This document shows, one piece after another, positions 36,134-48,900 of a DNA stretch of 64,000 nt. Origin of the DNA: Bisporella sp. PMI_857. Taxonomy: Eukaryota > Ascomycota > Leotiomycetes > Helotiales > Helotiaceae. Every line of letters starts with the position of its first letter. Within the stretch, counting starts at the first letter, position 1. Location: NCBI GenBank assembly GCA_021307315.1, contig JAJSPD010000019.1, positions 62,001 to 126,000 on the forward strand, in the 5' to 3' direction. The notes beneath the pieces were generated by a model. The model saw nothing but the letters and a program-made list of their open reading frames with translations, was not told the origin of the DNA and did not search any database. The position numbers and the translations under genes were made by a program.

Positions 36134-37464
36134 TTATTTGCCTGGGTTCTCGGCAACGAACTTGACGCCCTTCTCGATGTTCTGTTTGCGACATGTTAGT
36201 TTTATGGTAAGTTTTGGGTGGTGGGGGTTATTTTGATGGGAGGAGGATGGAGGTTTACGTACCTTCTTCAAATCGGCCAGGGCAGCATCCAAAAGAGTCT
36301 GCTCGGCAGCATCGACATTTCCAACGCTGTGGATCTCCTTAACACCCTCTGGGCCAAGCTCGACCTTGGAGGCGAAGAAGTCAACGCCCTGGTCCTTGTA
36401 CAGTGGGCTGTCGACGAATGTTGGCTCAATAACGCCCTTCTGTCCCTGGGCAGCCTTCAACAGGCTCTCTGCGAAACGGGCGCCAGCCATGGCCATGGAG
36501 AGGGTAGCAGATCCAGCTCCGTCCTTGGCAGCAACGACCTCATCACCACCGAATTGCACACGCTTCAACAGCGCGGCATTGCCAACAAGGTCTGGGTGAG
36601 AGGACTGCGAGAATAATGGCACAATCGTGACGCCGGAGTGACCACCCACAACCACAATGTTCTCATCCGCGGGATCAGTGTTCTTGATCTCGCTGACGAA
36701 CCTGCTAGCGCGCACAACATCCAGGGTGGTGACACCGAAGAGGCGCTTGGGGTTGTAGACACCGGCCTTCTTGAAGACCTCAGCGACGATGGGGACGGTG
36801 CTGTTGACAGGGTTCGAGATAACGAGGATGTTTGCGTTTGGCGCCGATTCGGCGGCGGCTTTGGCGAGGTCGCGGACGATGCTAGCATTGGTGTTGAAGA
36901 GGTCATCGCGAGACATTCCAGGCTTGCGGGGAACGCCAGCTGGAATCAGTACGATTTCTGCGTCTTTCAGGGCGCCTGCAAGTCCGGTTGGGCCGGCTTC
37001 GTAGCCGGTTACCTTGCTCTTGGTGTTGATGTGGCTTATGTCTGCGGCGACACCTAGAAGGAGGTTAGAGGGTGTCGAGGATAGTTCAATTGGAGGATTT
37101 CAGCATACCGGGCGCTAGTCTGATATCATAGAGAGCGAGATCTGGAGTGAAGTTGTTAGCTTGAATGAACTAATGAAGTCTTGGAAAATGTACGATGTTG
37201 TCATACCTGTGACTCTGGGATTAAGCTTGAGGAGGAGAGAGAGTGGTTGACCTGATGTATGATTAGATATTAATCATTCCTTGCTGCTCATTGCGCCATA
37301 CCGATTCCACCAGCAGCACCTAAAACGGTGACCTTGGACAGCTACCATACTATGTTAGTTCTCAAGCTTTCAACAAACTCCGAGGATCAACTTACATCTC
37401 TGGCAGATGCCGAGAAGGCACGGGATTGAACCGCCCTAGTGAATGATCTTTGTGCAGCAAACAT
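36134..37464 (-). CDS. MDH1: Mitochondrial malate dehydrogenase
   Basis: Six minus-strand exons: 37464-37396, 37341-37302, 37251-37207, 37141-37109, 37053-36263 and 36181-36134, giving 341 residues. The first 23 residues ('[20 protein letters not shown]') form a basic, hydroxylated mitochondrial presequence. The NAD-binding start '[20 protein letters not shown]' follows. Substrate and catalytic blocks are '[18 protein letters not shown]', '[12 protein letters not shown]', '[14 protein letters not shown]' and the active-site His in '[14 protein letters not shown]'. The enzyme interconverts malate and oxaloacetate with NAD in the citric acid cycle in the matrix. No C-terminal peroxisomal signal is present (it ends NPGK), so this is the mitochondrial rather than the peroxisomal form. 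Four very short 5' exons explain why only the long fifth exon stands out as an open frame. Confidence 0.96.
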
Positions 37465-38086
37465 ATTAATTGATGCGGGTACGATAAGAGAATTGAAGGC
37501 AGAGAAATTGATGGAGAGGTTCAGGTAGAAGGATGAGAAAGTTGAAGCTCGACGCAACTCTCCGAGCCGAGCGAGGCCCTCGTCCTACACTAGCGTGAAA
37601 ATTGTAGAAGCTTAGTATCACGTGTCTTTTCCTCTGCGCAAATCACATGCCTTCATCATAGAACAGCCGCATTATATAATCAAAAGATAGAGAGAAAGGT
37701 GGATGAGGGCAATCGGATATACATGTGGCCTATTAGTAGGGCAAGAAAGAAATTAAAATAAGCGCCAAAGGCCGAAGCAGCCCTGACTTGTTTCCAAGAA
37801 GCATACTCAGAAACATTGATTGAAAGATTCAAGAACACAATCACGGAAGTAGAAGGCAGCCATAGGAATCGAAGCGTCTCTCTCTATTGAAGTCTATACT
37901 TCAGCGGTCTATCTGCAGTTTTGTTATATGATAATCACAACCATAAGAACACGCAAAAACGCCATGCCATTGTAAAGAACCAGCCCCTTCTTCCCCTTTT
38001 TATTATCTTATGCCAACCATCTAAAGGTGTTTTCCTCCCCAGAGTATCCTAGAATGCAAGTCCCATATACAGAATTAGGGCTTCAT
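37465..38086. other. Intergenic region between tandem minus-strand genes
   Basis: A 622-bp stretch with the MDH promoter and the eEF3 3' untranslated region. No repeats or RNA genes seen. Confidence 0.5.
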
Positions 38087-41000
38087 CTAGTCGTCCTCAT
38101 CAGAGAAGACCTCCTCCCCACGCTTGCGACGAGCCATGCGCTCCTTCTTCTTTTTCCGAAGCTCAGCGGATGTCAGCTTCTTGGCCTTCTTAGTGGAGAC
38201 TATCTTGTTGCCCATGGCATCGACTGTTTTCATTTGGTTAGTGCTAGGTTCTGAAGCAGTGACAAAGATAAATATTTGGTAGGCGTAGAAGATTTAGACA
38301 TACATTTCTCCTCTTCATCATCGTTATCACCCTTTAGTCTCGGTCCTGTACCTTGACCAGAGACCCAGTTGTGGCCTAATTTGGTAGTTAGTAGATTTCT
38401 TAAGCATATGGTGAAAGAAGTGCATACCTGATGGGGTCATCTTTCCGTCCATGACAGCCCAAACTTCCTCAGTCAAATCCTTAGTGAACTCAGCGGAGTG
38501 GGTAATGATGATAACACCACCCTCGAAAGCCTTGAGGGCCTTTGAGAGGGCTCCGAGAGAGTCACGATCCAAGTAGTTGGTAGGCTCGTCGAGAACGATC
38601 AAGTGAGGACGTTGCCACGAGCAGGCAGCGAGAACGACCTTGACACGTTGACCACCAGAAAGACCAAGCATACGAGAGTGAGAGATCAATTCGGCATCAA
38701 GACCAAAGTTGGCACCGTGGGCTTCGATTTCCTTTCGGACTAAGGGACGGAATTGACCGCTGGCAAGAGCCTCCTTTTGATCGACCTCGGCAACCATCTT
38801 TTGATGCGAAGCCAAAATCTCATTTCTGGGAATCCAGGCGTTGTCTGCTGTCATCATAGGAGTCCATCTCTCGTTCTTCTGCCCAACATTATCTCCGAGA
38901 GCGAACGAACACTCATACTCGTAAGAGTTCTTGAACTTACGACGAGCGTGGATGCCAATGACACGACGCTGGCTACCTTCGATCTTGTAGATCTTGTCCA
39001 TGGCCTTCTCATCCTCATCGGTGACGATCTTATTGGCACGATCCATAGTCTCACGATCCTCGCCAGTCTGGAAACGCCATTGAATGTACTCTGATGGAGT
39101 CTTCTCCAAGTGGTGATCGATGTGGGCGAAAGCGTGTTGTTTGATGTAGGCGATACGGATGTTCTCGTGAGTGTAGACCTCACCGGAGGTTGGGATAAGT
39201 TCGCCAGTCAAGACGTTGATAAGAGTGGATTTACCAGCACCGTTAGGACCAATGACGGCAATACGAGAGCCCAGAGAGCACTGGAAGGAGATGTCGGAAA
39301 TCTGGGGCTTAGGAGTACCGGGATACTGGAATGCGACCTTGCTGACACGAACGATGGCTTTGGCCTTAGTCTTCACACCCTCGAGGAAACCAGGCTCAGG
39401 GAACTTGAATTCGATCTCAGAGGCACCAAGCTCATAGTAGGACTTTGCGGATGGGCATTTCTTGACAAACTCAGCCAAGTTACCACGGTAACGCTTGAGC
39501 TTGAATCGCTCGTAGTGGATAATGTGCTGGCAGACGTTGTCGAGGAAGCCCGAATCGTGGGAAACGATGATAGAGGTACATGGAGATTGCTTGAGGTAGT
39601 CCTCGAGCCACTTAACATTCTTAACGTCCAAGTGGTTGGTGGGCTCGTCGAGAAGAAGAATATCTGGATTCTCGAACACAGCACGGGCGAGAGCCAACTT
39701 CATCTTCCATCCTCCGGAAAGCGCAGTAATCAGGTTGGAGGTCATTTCAGGCGTAAAGCCGAACTCGCCTAATTGCTTCTCAACCTCTGCTTGGGAGGTC
39801 TTAACGCCAACCTCGGCCAATTTCTTCATGGTCCAGGCAATGGTAGTTTGTTCAGTATCAGCAGAGTCGAGATCGTGCTCAACGAAAACGGTCTTGACCT
39901 CGCTCTTCTTTGGGAAACCCTCAACCTGCTCATTGTTGATAGCACGCATGAGAGTGGACTTTCCGGAACCGTTAGGACCGCAGAGACCATATCGTTGACC
40001 ACGCTTGAGTCTGAGATGAGTTTGGTTGAGGAGAATCTTAGCGCCATAAGCCAAGTTGAACGTGCAGTTGCAGAGATCCTCGCCTTCCTCATCATCGGCT
40101 TCGGCCTCCGCTTCGGCCTCAGCTTGAGGAGAAGCACGCTTTCGAAGAGACTGAACGGTAGCCTCGGCTTCTTGCTCACCAACAATGGCGGCCAAATATG
40201 TCTTCAAGTTCTGGTTCCAGACAAAGCTATCGGCATCCTTCTCGTCAATGAGTTGACCAGCGATGGCAGAGGCATACTCGAGGATTGGCTCGAATTTGGC
40301 AACTGCGTCCTTGTGCTTGACAGACAGAATGTCTTTGAGGATAGCCACAACAGTGGCGACATCACCAGCATGTGAAACCTCTGGAATCTTGCCATCCACG
40401 ACGGCACCAACTCGGATAAGAGTGTCAAGGCCTTGCTTGGTCTTCTCACGAGCCTCTGGATCAGCCAAGTTCTCGTAGTTCTTCGTGAGTTGAGGCATCA
40501 GCTTTGGCAAGAAAGCAGCAACAATTTGGGGATCCTCGACCAATTTGCACATGTTATCGACAATGACGGCAGACTTTCGCTTAATGGCAGTCTCACGCTC
40601 GGAGAGACCACGATCGAGGAGAGGAACCATGATGGCAAGGGTTGGCTCATGGACATCAGTAACGAAGGTAGTCGCACCTAGCAAGTGAACCGTCTCTGGG
40701 ACGTTCTCTGGCTTAGCGATACACTTGATGAGCTCAGGAATAAACTTCTCAATATCCTTGTTGACAATTAATCCGCAAATTTTCTCCATTGTTCCGTATG
40801 CGCGCTTCTTGATCTCGGGCTTGGTGTCCCACATGGCCTCAGAGACGACTGGGATAAGATCTGGGACGCGGAGAGCGAGTTGGACTGGAGCGGAGACGAC
40901 GAGAGCCTCAATGCAGTCGAGGCCCACATTCTTCTCTTGCCACTTTTGTGCGGTGAGGATAGAGTTGATGATGGGAGGGAGGACAGCCTTGACGGCGTTG

Positions 41001-41587
41001 GCGTTGACCGCCTTGACGATGGCCAAAGCAGCTTGTGTGGCAGCATTCTTCACTGGGACCATCTTGTCACCGACGGCGGCGAGAACTGCTGGAAGGAGGA
41101 CGACGAAGTATGGCTCGACAGCGGCAGAGGTTTCCGAGTGCTCAGCAATCGCCTGGATGGCATTGAGCGCACGTTCTCGTACGTTAGCATCCTTCTTGTT
41201 ACTGAGTTGCTTCTTGAGAGCTTCGACAGTCCTAGAAGGATCATTGTTAGCAAGGCAAATAAAATACAGAGGGGCGGTCAAATGCAGATGGCACGGCGCC
41301 TGGGAGCGACGCTGCAGCGGTTGCATGGCAGACGACTACAATGTGCTATTGATGCCATGGCCCATCATGATGATTGAGACTTGTGGTGGCAGAAGTGCTT
41401 ACTTTACTGGAGCGTCCTTGGTCTCGATGTCGCCGTTGATGAAGGTGGCAAGATTCCGTGTGCTCTCGTTGATAGCATCTTGCTCTTTCGAGATATTTAG
41501 CTTGGCCAGGAGGTCATCCAGGACCTTGATAGAGCCTTTGTTTTCCTTTGATGCCATGTTTGCGGATGTAGATGTGCTCACTGGCAT
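38087..41587 (-). CDS. TEF3: Translation elongation factor 3 (eEF3)
   Basis: Four minus-strand exons: 41587-41403, 41231-38428, 38375-38304 and 38223-38087, giving 1,065 residues. The N-terminal half is a HEAT-repeat region ('[20 protein letters not shown]'). Two ABC ATPase domains follow: the first has 'GPNGSGKST', '[14 protein letters not shown]' and '[11 protein letters not shown]'; the second has 'GPNGAGKST', '[12 protein letters not shown]' and '[11 protein letters not shown]', with the eEF3-specific chromodomain-like insert. The C-terminus is strongly basic ('[13 protein letters not shown]') and ends in acidic 'DEDD', as in known eEF3. The protein is a fungal ribosome-bound ATPase that helps release the E-site tRNA in every elongation cycle. 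Two starts are possible, 41587 and 41557 ('MASKENKGS'); the longer is given. The first intron, 171 bp, is long for this window. Confidence 0.96.
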
Positions 41588-43753
41588 GTCGGTGGAAAAG
41601 AAAGAAGGCGGAGGAGGGAGGGGTGAAAAAGATAAGAAATCTTTTTTATGGTGCGGCGCGCTAAAGGTTGATGGTAACCAGGGGGGGGATGTTGGGCCTT
41701 TTCGAGGGTAATAAGTGAAGAGACCCGCTGAATTATTAATCCTGTTCTTCTTACTGAAAGAGAAACAAAACAGACAAGAATGAATGAAATGGGAAATGGG
41801 ATATGAGACGTGAAGCGGTCTTGATGGGGTATGAAGAAGAAAAAAAAAAAAAAAAAAGAGGAAGAAGTGAGAGGGTAGGAGGCGGAGTGTCTTTTTAAGG
41901 GCAGTTCAATTCAGTTCAGTTTAAAAAAAAAAATTATTCAAAATCTGGGCGAAAGTGGCACTAAATTGGGTCCTTAACAGGGATGATTTGGCGCTAAGCG
42001 AGTCGGCCACAGACTTGGTAACAGAGATTACAGACCTGTGAAACAGTGAAGGCCTTTAGAGATATATATTCACTTTTCCTATCATTCTTCAATCTAAGAT
42101 TTGGTAAACGAATCAATATGACACTAATCATTCATTCTACAAAATTATATTCCTTTACACTCGTCCTTATCACCATCATCGAATTCGAGGCCGCCCAAAG
42201 GCAAAGTACCAAAATGCCAATATTGACTGTGCGACATTCCGCCTCAGCCCAGCTTAAAATAGCCTGAAGTATGTTTGGTCCCCTAAGGCTCTACGCACCA
42301 GCACCTTCAAATTCTGAGGCTCGACTGGATCGACCGTTGTCAATGCTTCGCCACCGTGTCAGGTCTAAAATACTGCACTGAAAAAGTACCTTCTCATCTC
42401 GCATTTTCCCCAGCACCAATGGGCCATCCGTCTTATGGCCACCATGTCAGCTTTGGATTCAACTCCCTGTTACCCCCCGCGAGTTTCTTCCGCTCATGAA
42501 ACGGTCTGCAAAATGAGCTGGTCTGACTGAGGTTTCTTCAGCTAGCTAGTCACAATTAAGCAGCATTGAAAGTCGAGGTCAAAGGTTTGTATTCGTTTTT
42601 CAACCAATCCTGCCCCATCAAGTTCCTATTGCAGAGCCGGCCCTCGATTACAATTCTAGACTCACTACGGGATCATGGCTCCAAGTGGAAGGTCCAAAAT
42701 TATATCGTGGATCTGCGGTTGGTGTTCTGCTGGCAGGACTTTACTAAACGCTTCACTTCACCGCTCTTCTCTTCGTTTGTCTCCCACAAAGTTGCTTACT
42801 CTGTCCATTTCAACACCCATCAAATGCAAGACATTTATTACCCCACATTCACGATTTATCTGCTCCACAGTCAAGATAACGATTGTGAATAATTCACGAT
42901 AAGATCTCGAACGGGAGACCAAAGAGTGGGGAGCCGTTTTGACCCCTCAGCCGCCTCCATCTGTTTAGCATATATCATATTCTGTAGTCCAACTGAACTA
43001 CTTGTAGATGTGATTGAATCGAGAGCAAATGCCGCATATTTGCATCTTCTCATGAGATATATTAAATTTGTCATATTTGGGATGCTAGAATTAAACTACA
43101 CATTGAGGAGTATTTGATAGCGAGTCATAGTCAAGATAAAATCTACATGTTCTTACCCGTCCTTCCATAGTATCCATTTCAAGAATTGAGTTCCTTTCAC
43201 GGAGCGTCGAAGTTAAAGAGAAGAATTCTTAGTATTATGATGGTATGCACTTGGCTAGACAATATTTCATAATGCCAACCCGTGCTAAGCATTGATGCAG
43301 CTCTCGCTGATGCCATCTCATTGCTCAGGCCTCCGAATATCCTTCAACCCGGAAGGACTGCACCTCCAAGTGATACCGCCATGTAAGCTTCAAGAGAAAT
43401 GCTTGCACTTTGAAAGCGTTAGCCAAAAAAATTTATGATATGATCCTTTATAGGCTGAGAATGTTACAGGTTCAAGATTTTCCACCTCGAGTTGCTCTTT
43501 CAGCACTATGAGCAAAGAAGTCGTTGACGCGTAAAATCTTGAACCTGCGCATGCATAATATTATAGTCTCATTTTGGAACATCTACGAAATGGATTTTCA
43601 TCCAGCCATTGACACTGCTCTTCGACATGCTTCTTCGTCTGTCAACGATGCAGAGAGATTGGAGACTTGGTTCTACCCGCTTTAATATATCACGCGTCGC
43701 TGACGACGGTACTATCTAACTCCCATCTCAAGAATCACAAAACCAAGATGTCC
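41588..43753. other. Intergenic region: eEF3 promoter side and unexplained coding-like fragments
   Basis: Near the eEF3 start are pyrimidine-rich DNA on its sense strand and an 18-base A run (41840-41857), typical of a highly expressed gene's leader. At 43237-43511 there is a set of plausible splice signals and open stretches ('ADAISLLRPPNILQPGRT', then 'LRMLQVQDFPPRVALSAL' and a stop). At 43590-43685 another short frame starts 'MDFHPAIDTALRHASSS'. I could not assemble these into a confident gene. Confidence 0.35.
43467..43547. repeat. Perfect 15-bp inverted repeat
   Basis: CAGGTTCAAGATTTT at 43467-43481 and its exact reverse complement at 43533-43547 are separated by 51 bp. The left arm lies inside the putative last exon 'LRMLQVQDF' of an uncertain small gene. 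It could fold into a hairpin or mark a small insertion. Confidence 0.7.
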
Positions 43754-45046
43754 TCACAATTTACTCTTTCCGTCCCCACCATCCAGCTCAACAACTAATT
43801 TCCCAAACTGGCTCCCCTTTCTCATGTCCTCAAACAGAGAATCTATAGCCTCCAAGTTCTCAATCCCCTTCACCGTCCTCGAAACGACGGGTTTGATCTT
43901 CTTCTCATTCACGAAGGCAACCATCTCCTTAAATTCTTGACGCGAACCCATGGTTGATCCTCTCAGCTCGAGGTTTTGCAAGTTTGCCGACATGTTCCAA
44001 TCCATCTTCGGGGAGGTCGTCATGCCATATTGAACTATGACGCCGCCGGGCTTTCCTCCAATCAGCCTTATCCTCAAGAAAAAAAAAGAAGACGCTGAAG
44101 AATAAGAAAGGGAGGGGTTAAAAAGGAGAATCACCTTAAGCAGCTTCACGGCTCTCTTCACAATATCCCCACCCGCACCATCGATAATAGCGTCAACAAA
44201 CGGCCTCTCCTTCGGCAACTGCTTCTTAAGCTCCTTCTCCCAGCCCTCGCTCTTATAATTAACCCCCCCTTTGGCACCCAACTCCTTCGCCTTCGCAACC
44301 TTGCCCTCGTCACCGCTCGTCACAAAGACAAGGCACCCCTTCGCGACGGCAAACTGCAAAACGTTCAACGCCACCCCGCCGCCGATGCCGGTAACGAGGA
44401 TATTCCGACCGGGGAGCGCGTTGGCGCTCTTGGTTACCAGCGCCCGCCACGCCGTCAACCCGGTCAGCGGCAGCGCCGCGGCCTCGGCGGGGCTCAAATG
44501 CGCCGGCGCGACCTCGACCTCCGCCTCGGGGACGACGACCACCTCGCTCAGCGTACCGAGCTCCAGCGTGCTCGTGCCGCCGTTGATCTTATACCCCGTC
44601 GGGCTGTCCGGCCCGGTGGGATCCTCCTCCCACCCGCGACCCGGGGTGAGGATCACGGATTTCCCGACCCAGGACTCGGATGCCGCGCTGCCCACCGCGG
44701 AGACGACGCCGTAGCCATCCGCGAGGATGGGCGTCGTGAACGACGGCGCGGGATACAGGTGCTGGCGCAGGAAGAAGTCGCGGTGGTTGAGCGCCGCGGC
44801 TTTGATGGAGATGACGAGGTCGTTTGGCCCCGGGTTGGGCGTTTGCACGTCCGTCACCTTCAATCTGCCATTCCCGTTAGCCCCGAATTCCTTTCCTTTT
44901 CCACGCTATAAAAACACCAAAAGAAATAAATAAAACGACAGGGAAACCCCCCCCCCCCTTCAAAAAAAGAGCAGTAGAAAAACACACGGATAATAAACCT
45001 TCCCCGGCTTCCCCTCCGTCTGCTGCATGACGATAGCCTTCGGCAT
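43754..45046 (-). CDS. Zinc-type alcohol dehydrogenase-like (MDR family) oxidoreductase
   Basis: Three minus-strand exons: 45046-44988, 44864-44135 and 44050-43754, giving 361 residues. The start 'MPKAIVMQQTEGKPGKVYYP' joins to 'LKVTDVQTPNPGPNDLVI' only if the first intron uses GTGTGT (44987) and the acceptor at 44865. The second intron's acceptor (GGAAAG|CCC) yields 'VKLLKPGGVIVQYGM', the expected family junction. The catalytic half has 'AAALNHRDFFLR', where classical zinc enzymes have Cys, so this is a zinc-independent or YogA-like member. The Rossmann half has 'NILVTGIGGGVALNVLQFA'. It probably reduces a quinone or enone with NADPH, but the substrate is unknown. The middle exon is much richer in G+C than the rest of the gene. 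Confidence 0.85.
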
Positions 45047-45904
45047 CTTGAATATATCACCCTTTTTCTCTCGCCCAACCTCGTGCAAGATATTCAGTGT
45101 GAGGTTATATGCTTGGAACAAAAAATAAATCCCCAATTGATGATGCACGGAAGAAACATGCACGTATGAGAAACCTTCACACTCATATATACGCAGAACA
45201 ACCGGGCAGCAAAATCTCTCCGATTATCCTATCTTTGTCGATGCGTCGTGCCAGCTCGGAATTACAGGTGCAAAGGTTCCCCCGCAGCGAAGCCGCTGCC
45301 GAGGCTGTTCCGGATGGGTAGACGCACGCGAGGCTTGGGGGGGGGGAGGGGGGGTTTGTTCAAGCGGTTGACATCATAAGGCTGAATAATGTGGAGGGGT
45401 TCGAGTATATGTTTCAATAGACGACCGTATCAGGGTGGCATGACGAAGAGTGGGGAGATGAAATCGAGAATGATTTGGGGCTAGTAAGAACTGTGTGAGC
45501 TGTATGTTGGACGTATGTAGAAAGTTCATTTAAATAAGTGGTGGGGACGTTTTTCCCCGAGGATGTGGTGTGGGGTAGTAGGGAAGGAGAGAAGAGAGAT
45601 GATACAAGTATTGATGATATAAAGGTTCCTCCTAAAGGGAAATGAAAAAGAACACTATAAAGCATCTACCATGATTGTAGGGCCTAAGAACATAGTTTCA
45701 TGAATGAAAGATGATGGTGAGGGGGGACGAAAAGGGGTAGCGAGAATGTGGCTTTCCTACAAACGACATCATCTTTAAAACATGAGCAATCAATTCTCTA
45801 TATGCAAACTAAGATAATATCAACAACGCAAGGCTGCTATAATTCAACCGGAAAACCATAAATCAATAACGTATCATGAACCTAATAATGCAATAAAACG
45901 TTGA
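45047..45904. other. Intergenic region with G homopolymers
   Basis: An 858-bp stretch between two minus-strand genes: the promoter of the dehydrogenase gene and the 3' end of the NRPS gene. It holds a G-run cluster (10 G at 45337-45346, then A, then 7 G). No gene seen. Confidence 0.5.
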
Positions 45905-48900
45905 CTAAGACACGGCGTGCACGTAAATTTCAACGAAACTCTCAATCATCCCCTCGGCTTCGGGAACTGATAGCATACTGGTCGGCGCAAAAATGCCGAT
46001 ATCGGCATTGTCATCGCGATGTCTGATCTCTATCTCGATGGATGGCTAAATCTCGTCAGCATTGCATATTATTTTAAGAGCCAGGTAACAGAACGTACCA
46101 AATAAGCATCACACCTTGCATCCGCGGGAGCGTCAAAATGCGGTTTGTATTCCACGACAGCTGCCTTCTCCCTTTCCTCCGTGGCTTGAGTAAAGAGATG
46201 ATTATGCTCTGAGGACGATGTTGAGGTTGAGGTTTCTTTAAGGATATTCACGAAACAATTTACCCTCACTCCAGTCCATTTATAGATTTCGTCCAAGCTT
46301 GCGCCGATCATGTCTCGAGAGCCAACATGTTGTAGATCTTGTTGAACGCATTTCGCGATTTCCTTGACATTGCGCGATAGAGGGGATAGAACGAGTAGTG
46401 GCAAGATATTTAAGGTAGGCGCTGGGAGGGTAGGTGCCAGGCTCCGGTTCGCAAGGTAGATACCAAAGACTATGGATGAGGATGAAGAGGCTGTCTTAGC
46501 ATAGGTTTGTGCGAGAAAGGCAAGGAGAAGGGCATCAGTCGTTGTGCCTTGGGACCTGGCGAAGGATTTCAAGGGAGGCAAGGAGATAGATGCGTGAAAG
46601 ACTTCTGTTCGTTGAAAATCAGATGCTGTGGTGACTGGTACAGGAGACTTGGTAAAGTCGCGATGTTCAAGATAGGTTTTCCATTTGTCCTCCGTAGACT
46701 CCCTAGCAGATATAGATTGTGCGATAAAGGTCTTCAAGCTCAAATTCGGCCCACCTGGGGTGGTTTGACCGAGGTAAAGTGATTGAAGCTCATCAATTAG
46801 AAGTGGGAGACTGATACCATCATATAATGCATGATGAATCTTTAGTCTCAGTTGCGAGGCCTTATTGTCAATAGTGTTGACCATCAACTTCAAAGGCGGC
46901 TTTACCAAATCAGTAGGATTGGTTTGAGATATTTCAAGAGAACCAGAGTCTGTGGAACCGACTTGATTTGGTGGATCCTCGAAAACCACTTGCAGTATCT
47001 TCGAGTCATTCTCGAAAAATCCAGTGCGCAGGATATCGTGCCTCTTCAGAAGCAAGCTCCATGCCCAATCTAGTTTCTCTTTGTCAATCTGACCAATGAT
47101 CATGTAGATGAATGTCGGGTAGAATAATGTTCCCTGAGAAACTTGCCACATTCGAATCATGTGGAGCTGCCCGGCTGTGATAGGAATTACGGTTTGAATC
47201 TTCCCGAGACCAAATCCCTCGATAGTGGTATAAAGACTAGAAGATGGAGTTTCTCGGGGCAGAATTGCGTCGACATCTGCCAATTTAGACTCAGAAACTT
47301 TATCTTGGTGCACTGATTTAGCCATGGCAGAAACTGTTTGCGCTCGAAGGATCTCAGATACGCTGAGGCTGATGCTATGGGATCGGAGTAGCGCAGGAAG
47401 CTTGAGTATTAGAATTGAGTCAAGACCAAGTTGGAAGATAGTTGAGTCTTTGTGTATCATTTCCTCCTCCACATCAGACAGTTCGTGTAAGGCTTTTCTT
47501 ATAATGCTTTCAGTATTATTCCACATTTCATTATCAAGTTCCGGGATAGGCATGAGAATCTCCTTCCTCTCTGATATTTGGAAACTTGGTAAACCACAAA
47601 TTGATATACCTTTCTCGCTGGAGTCAAAAGCTGAATCATTGGGATTTTCAATAATCCGTCGGAGGACAGTATCTAGCATGTTGATGATACCCTCGGTCTC
47701 TATATCGTTACGAGCGATCGACTTGCAAGCTGTCGTCCAGGATAGATACTCCCCATCAACAATTTGCATCTCAACACAGGTCGGAAACTCGACCTCAGCA
47801 GTACCATAGATTGACTCGTACAATTTGCTGGCTTGGTAGAGAGGGCATCTGCCTTGGTAGATGAACAATGTATCAAATAAAGTGCTGTCCCCGCCTGATC
47901 CTCGCGAAGCTAAAGCATACGCTTGAGCTGTGCCGAGAGGAAAGTGCTGATACTGACGTATTTTGTCGCCCATATCTTGCATGTATTTAAGCATCTCACT
48001 CAGACTTCCATGAACGACGGAGCGTATCGCCACAGTGTTCATTAATGGAAACATTAATTGCTCGGCTTCTTCTGAGTCTCGGCATGCGAGAACAGATCCG
48101 AATACGACATCGAGCTGACCCATGAGATGGGCAAGAACTAAAGTCCAACAAGTTTGTCCCAATGTCTGTAAAGTGATACGCTGAAATTTACACACTTGCT
48201 CAATACCTTTCAGAGAAAGCTGAGATCGCCGTTCCAGCCGATAGACTTTATCAACATCCCGAATCTGAGAAGCATCCTTTCTTGGAGATGCCGCAAGAGG
48301 TAAGTTCGATAATGTGTTTTTCCAGAAAGTTTTGGCCTCGTTCGTGGTAGATTTGAAGACCTCGTTTAAGAAAGGTACGAAGTCAGGGCTGATAGAAAGC
48401 TTCCCATGGTAGTTATCATAGATCATTTGGTGGAGCAAGCGAAGGGAGCTTCCGTCATATAGAGCATGAGAGGCGGCAATGACCATATAGCGACCTCTTC
48501 CTACTGATAAGAATTGAACCTGAAACAAACTACCTTTTTCTGCGAGACTAATGGAGTTACTTCTGAAATGCTGAAGGAAACGAATAACATCTTGGTCGGA
48601 TGCTTCAGTGATACCAATATGCTTTTTGTGGATTACTTGCGCATAGCTGACGGGTATTCGAGGATGGTCAATCTTAACAAATGAGGTTCGTAAAATGGGC
48701 GACTCTTGTACCACATGTTCTATCGCCTTCTTCAATTTTGACATATCAACACCCATGTCCAATTTGAAAGCTTCGATATTGAAGTACCGCTCATATTTTG
48801 ACTTCAGCATTTCGTTCACCATGCTTTGTTGCAGAGGAGTTGCGGGCCAGACTGCCTCTATATCAACAGGTATAGCTCCCTGCTTCTCAAGATACTTGGT

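Noticed and set aside
40725..41711. Long plus-strand open frame of 328 codons opposite eEF3
   Set aside because: It is antisense to the highly conserved eEF3 coding sequence and has no domain; such shadows are expected opposite codon-biased genes.
41840..41857. A-run of 18 bases near eEF3 as evidence of a retroposed copy
   Set aside because: It lies upstream of the start codon on the opposite side from a poly(A) tail, and the gene keeps its introns.
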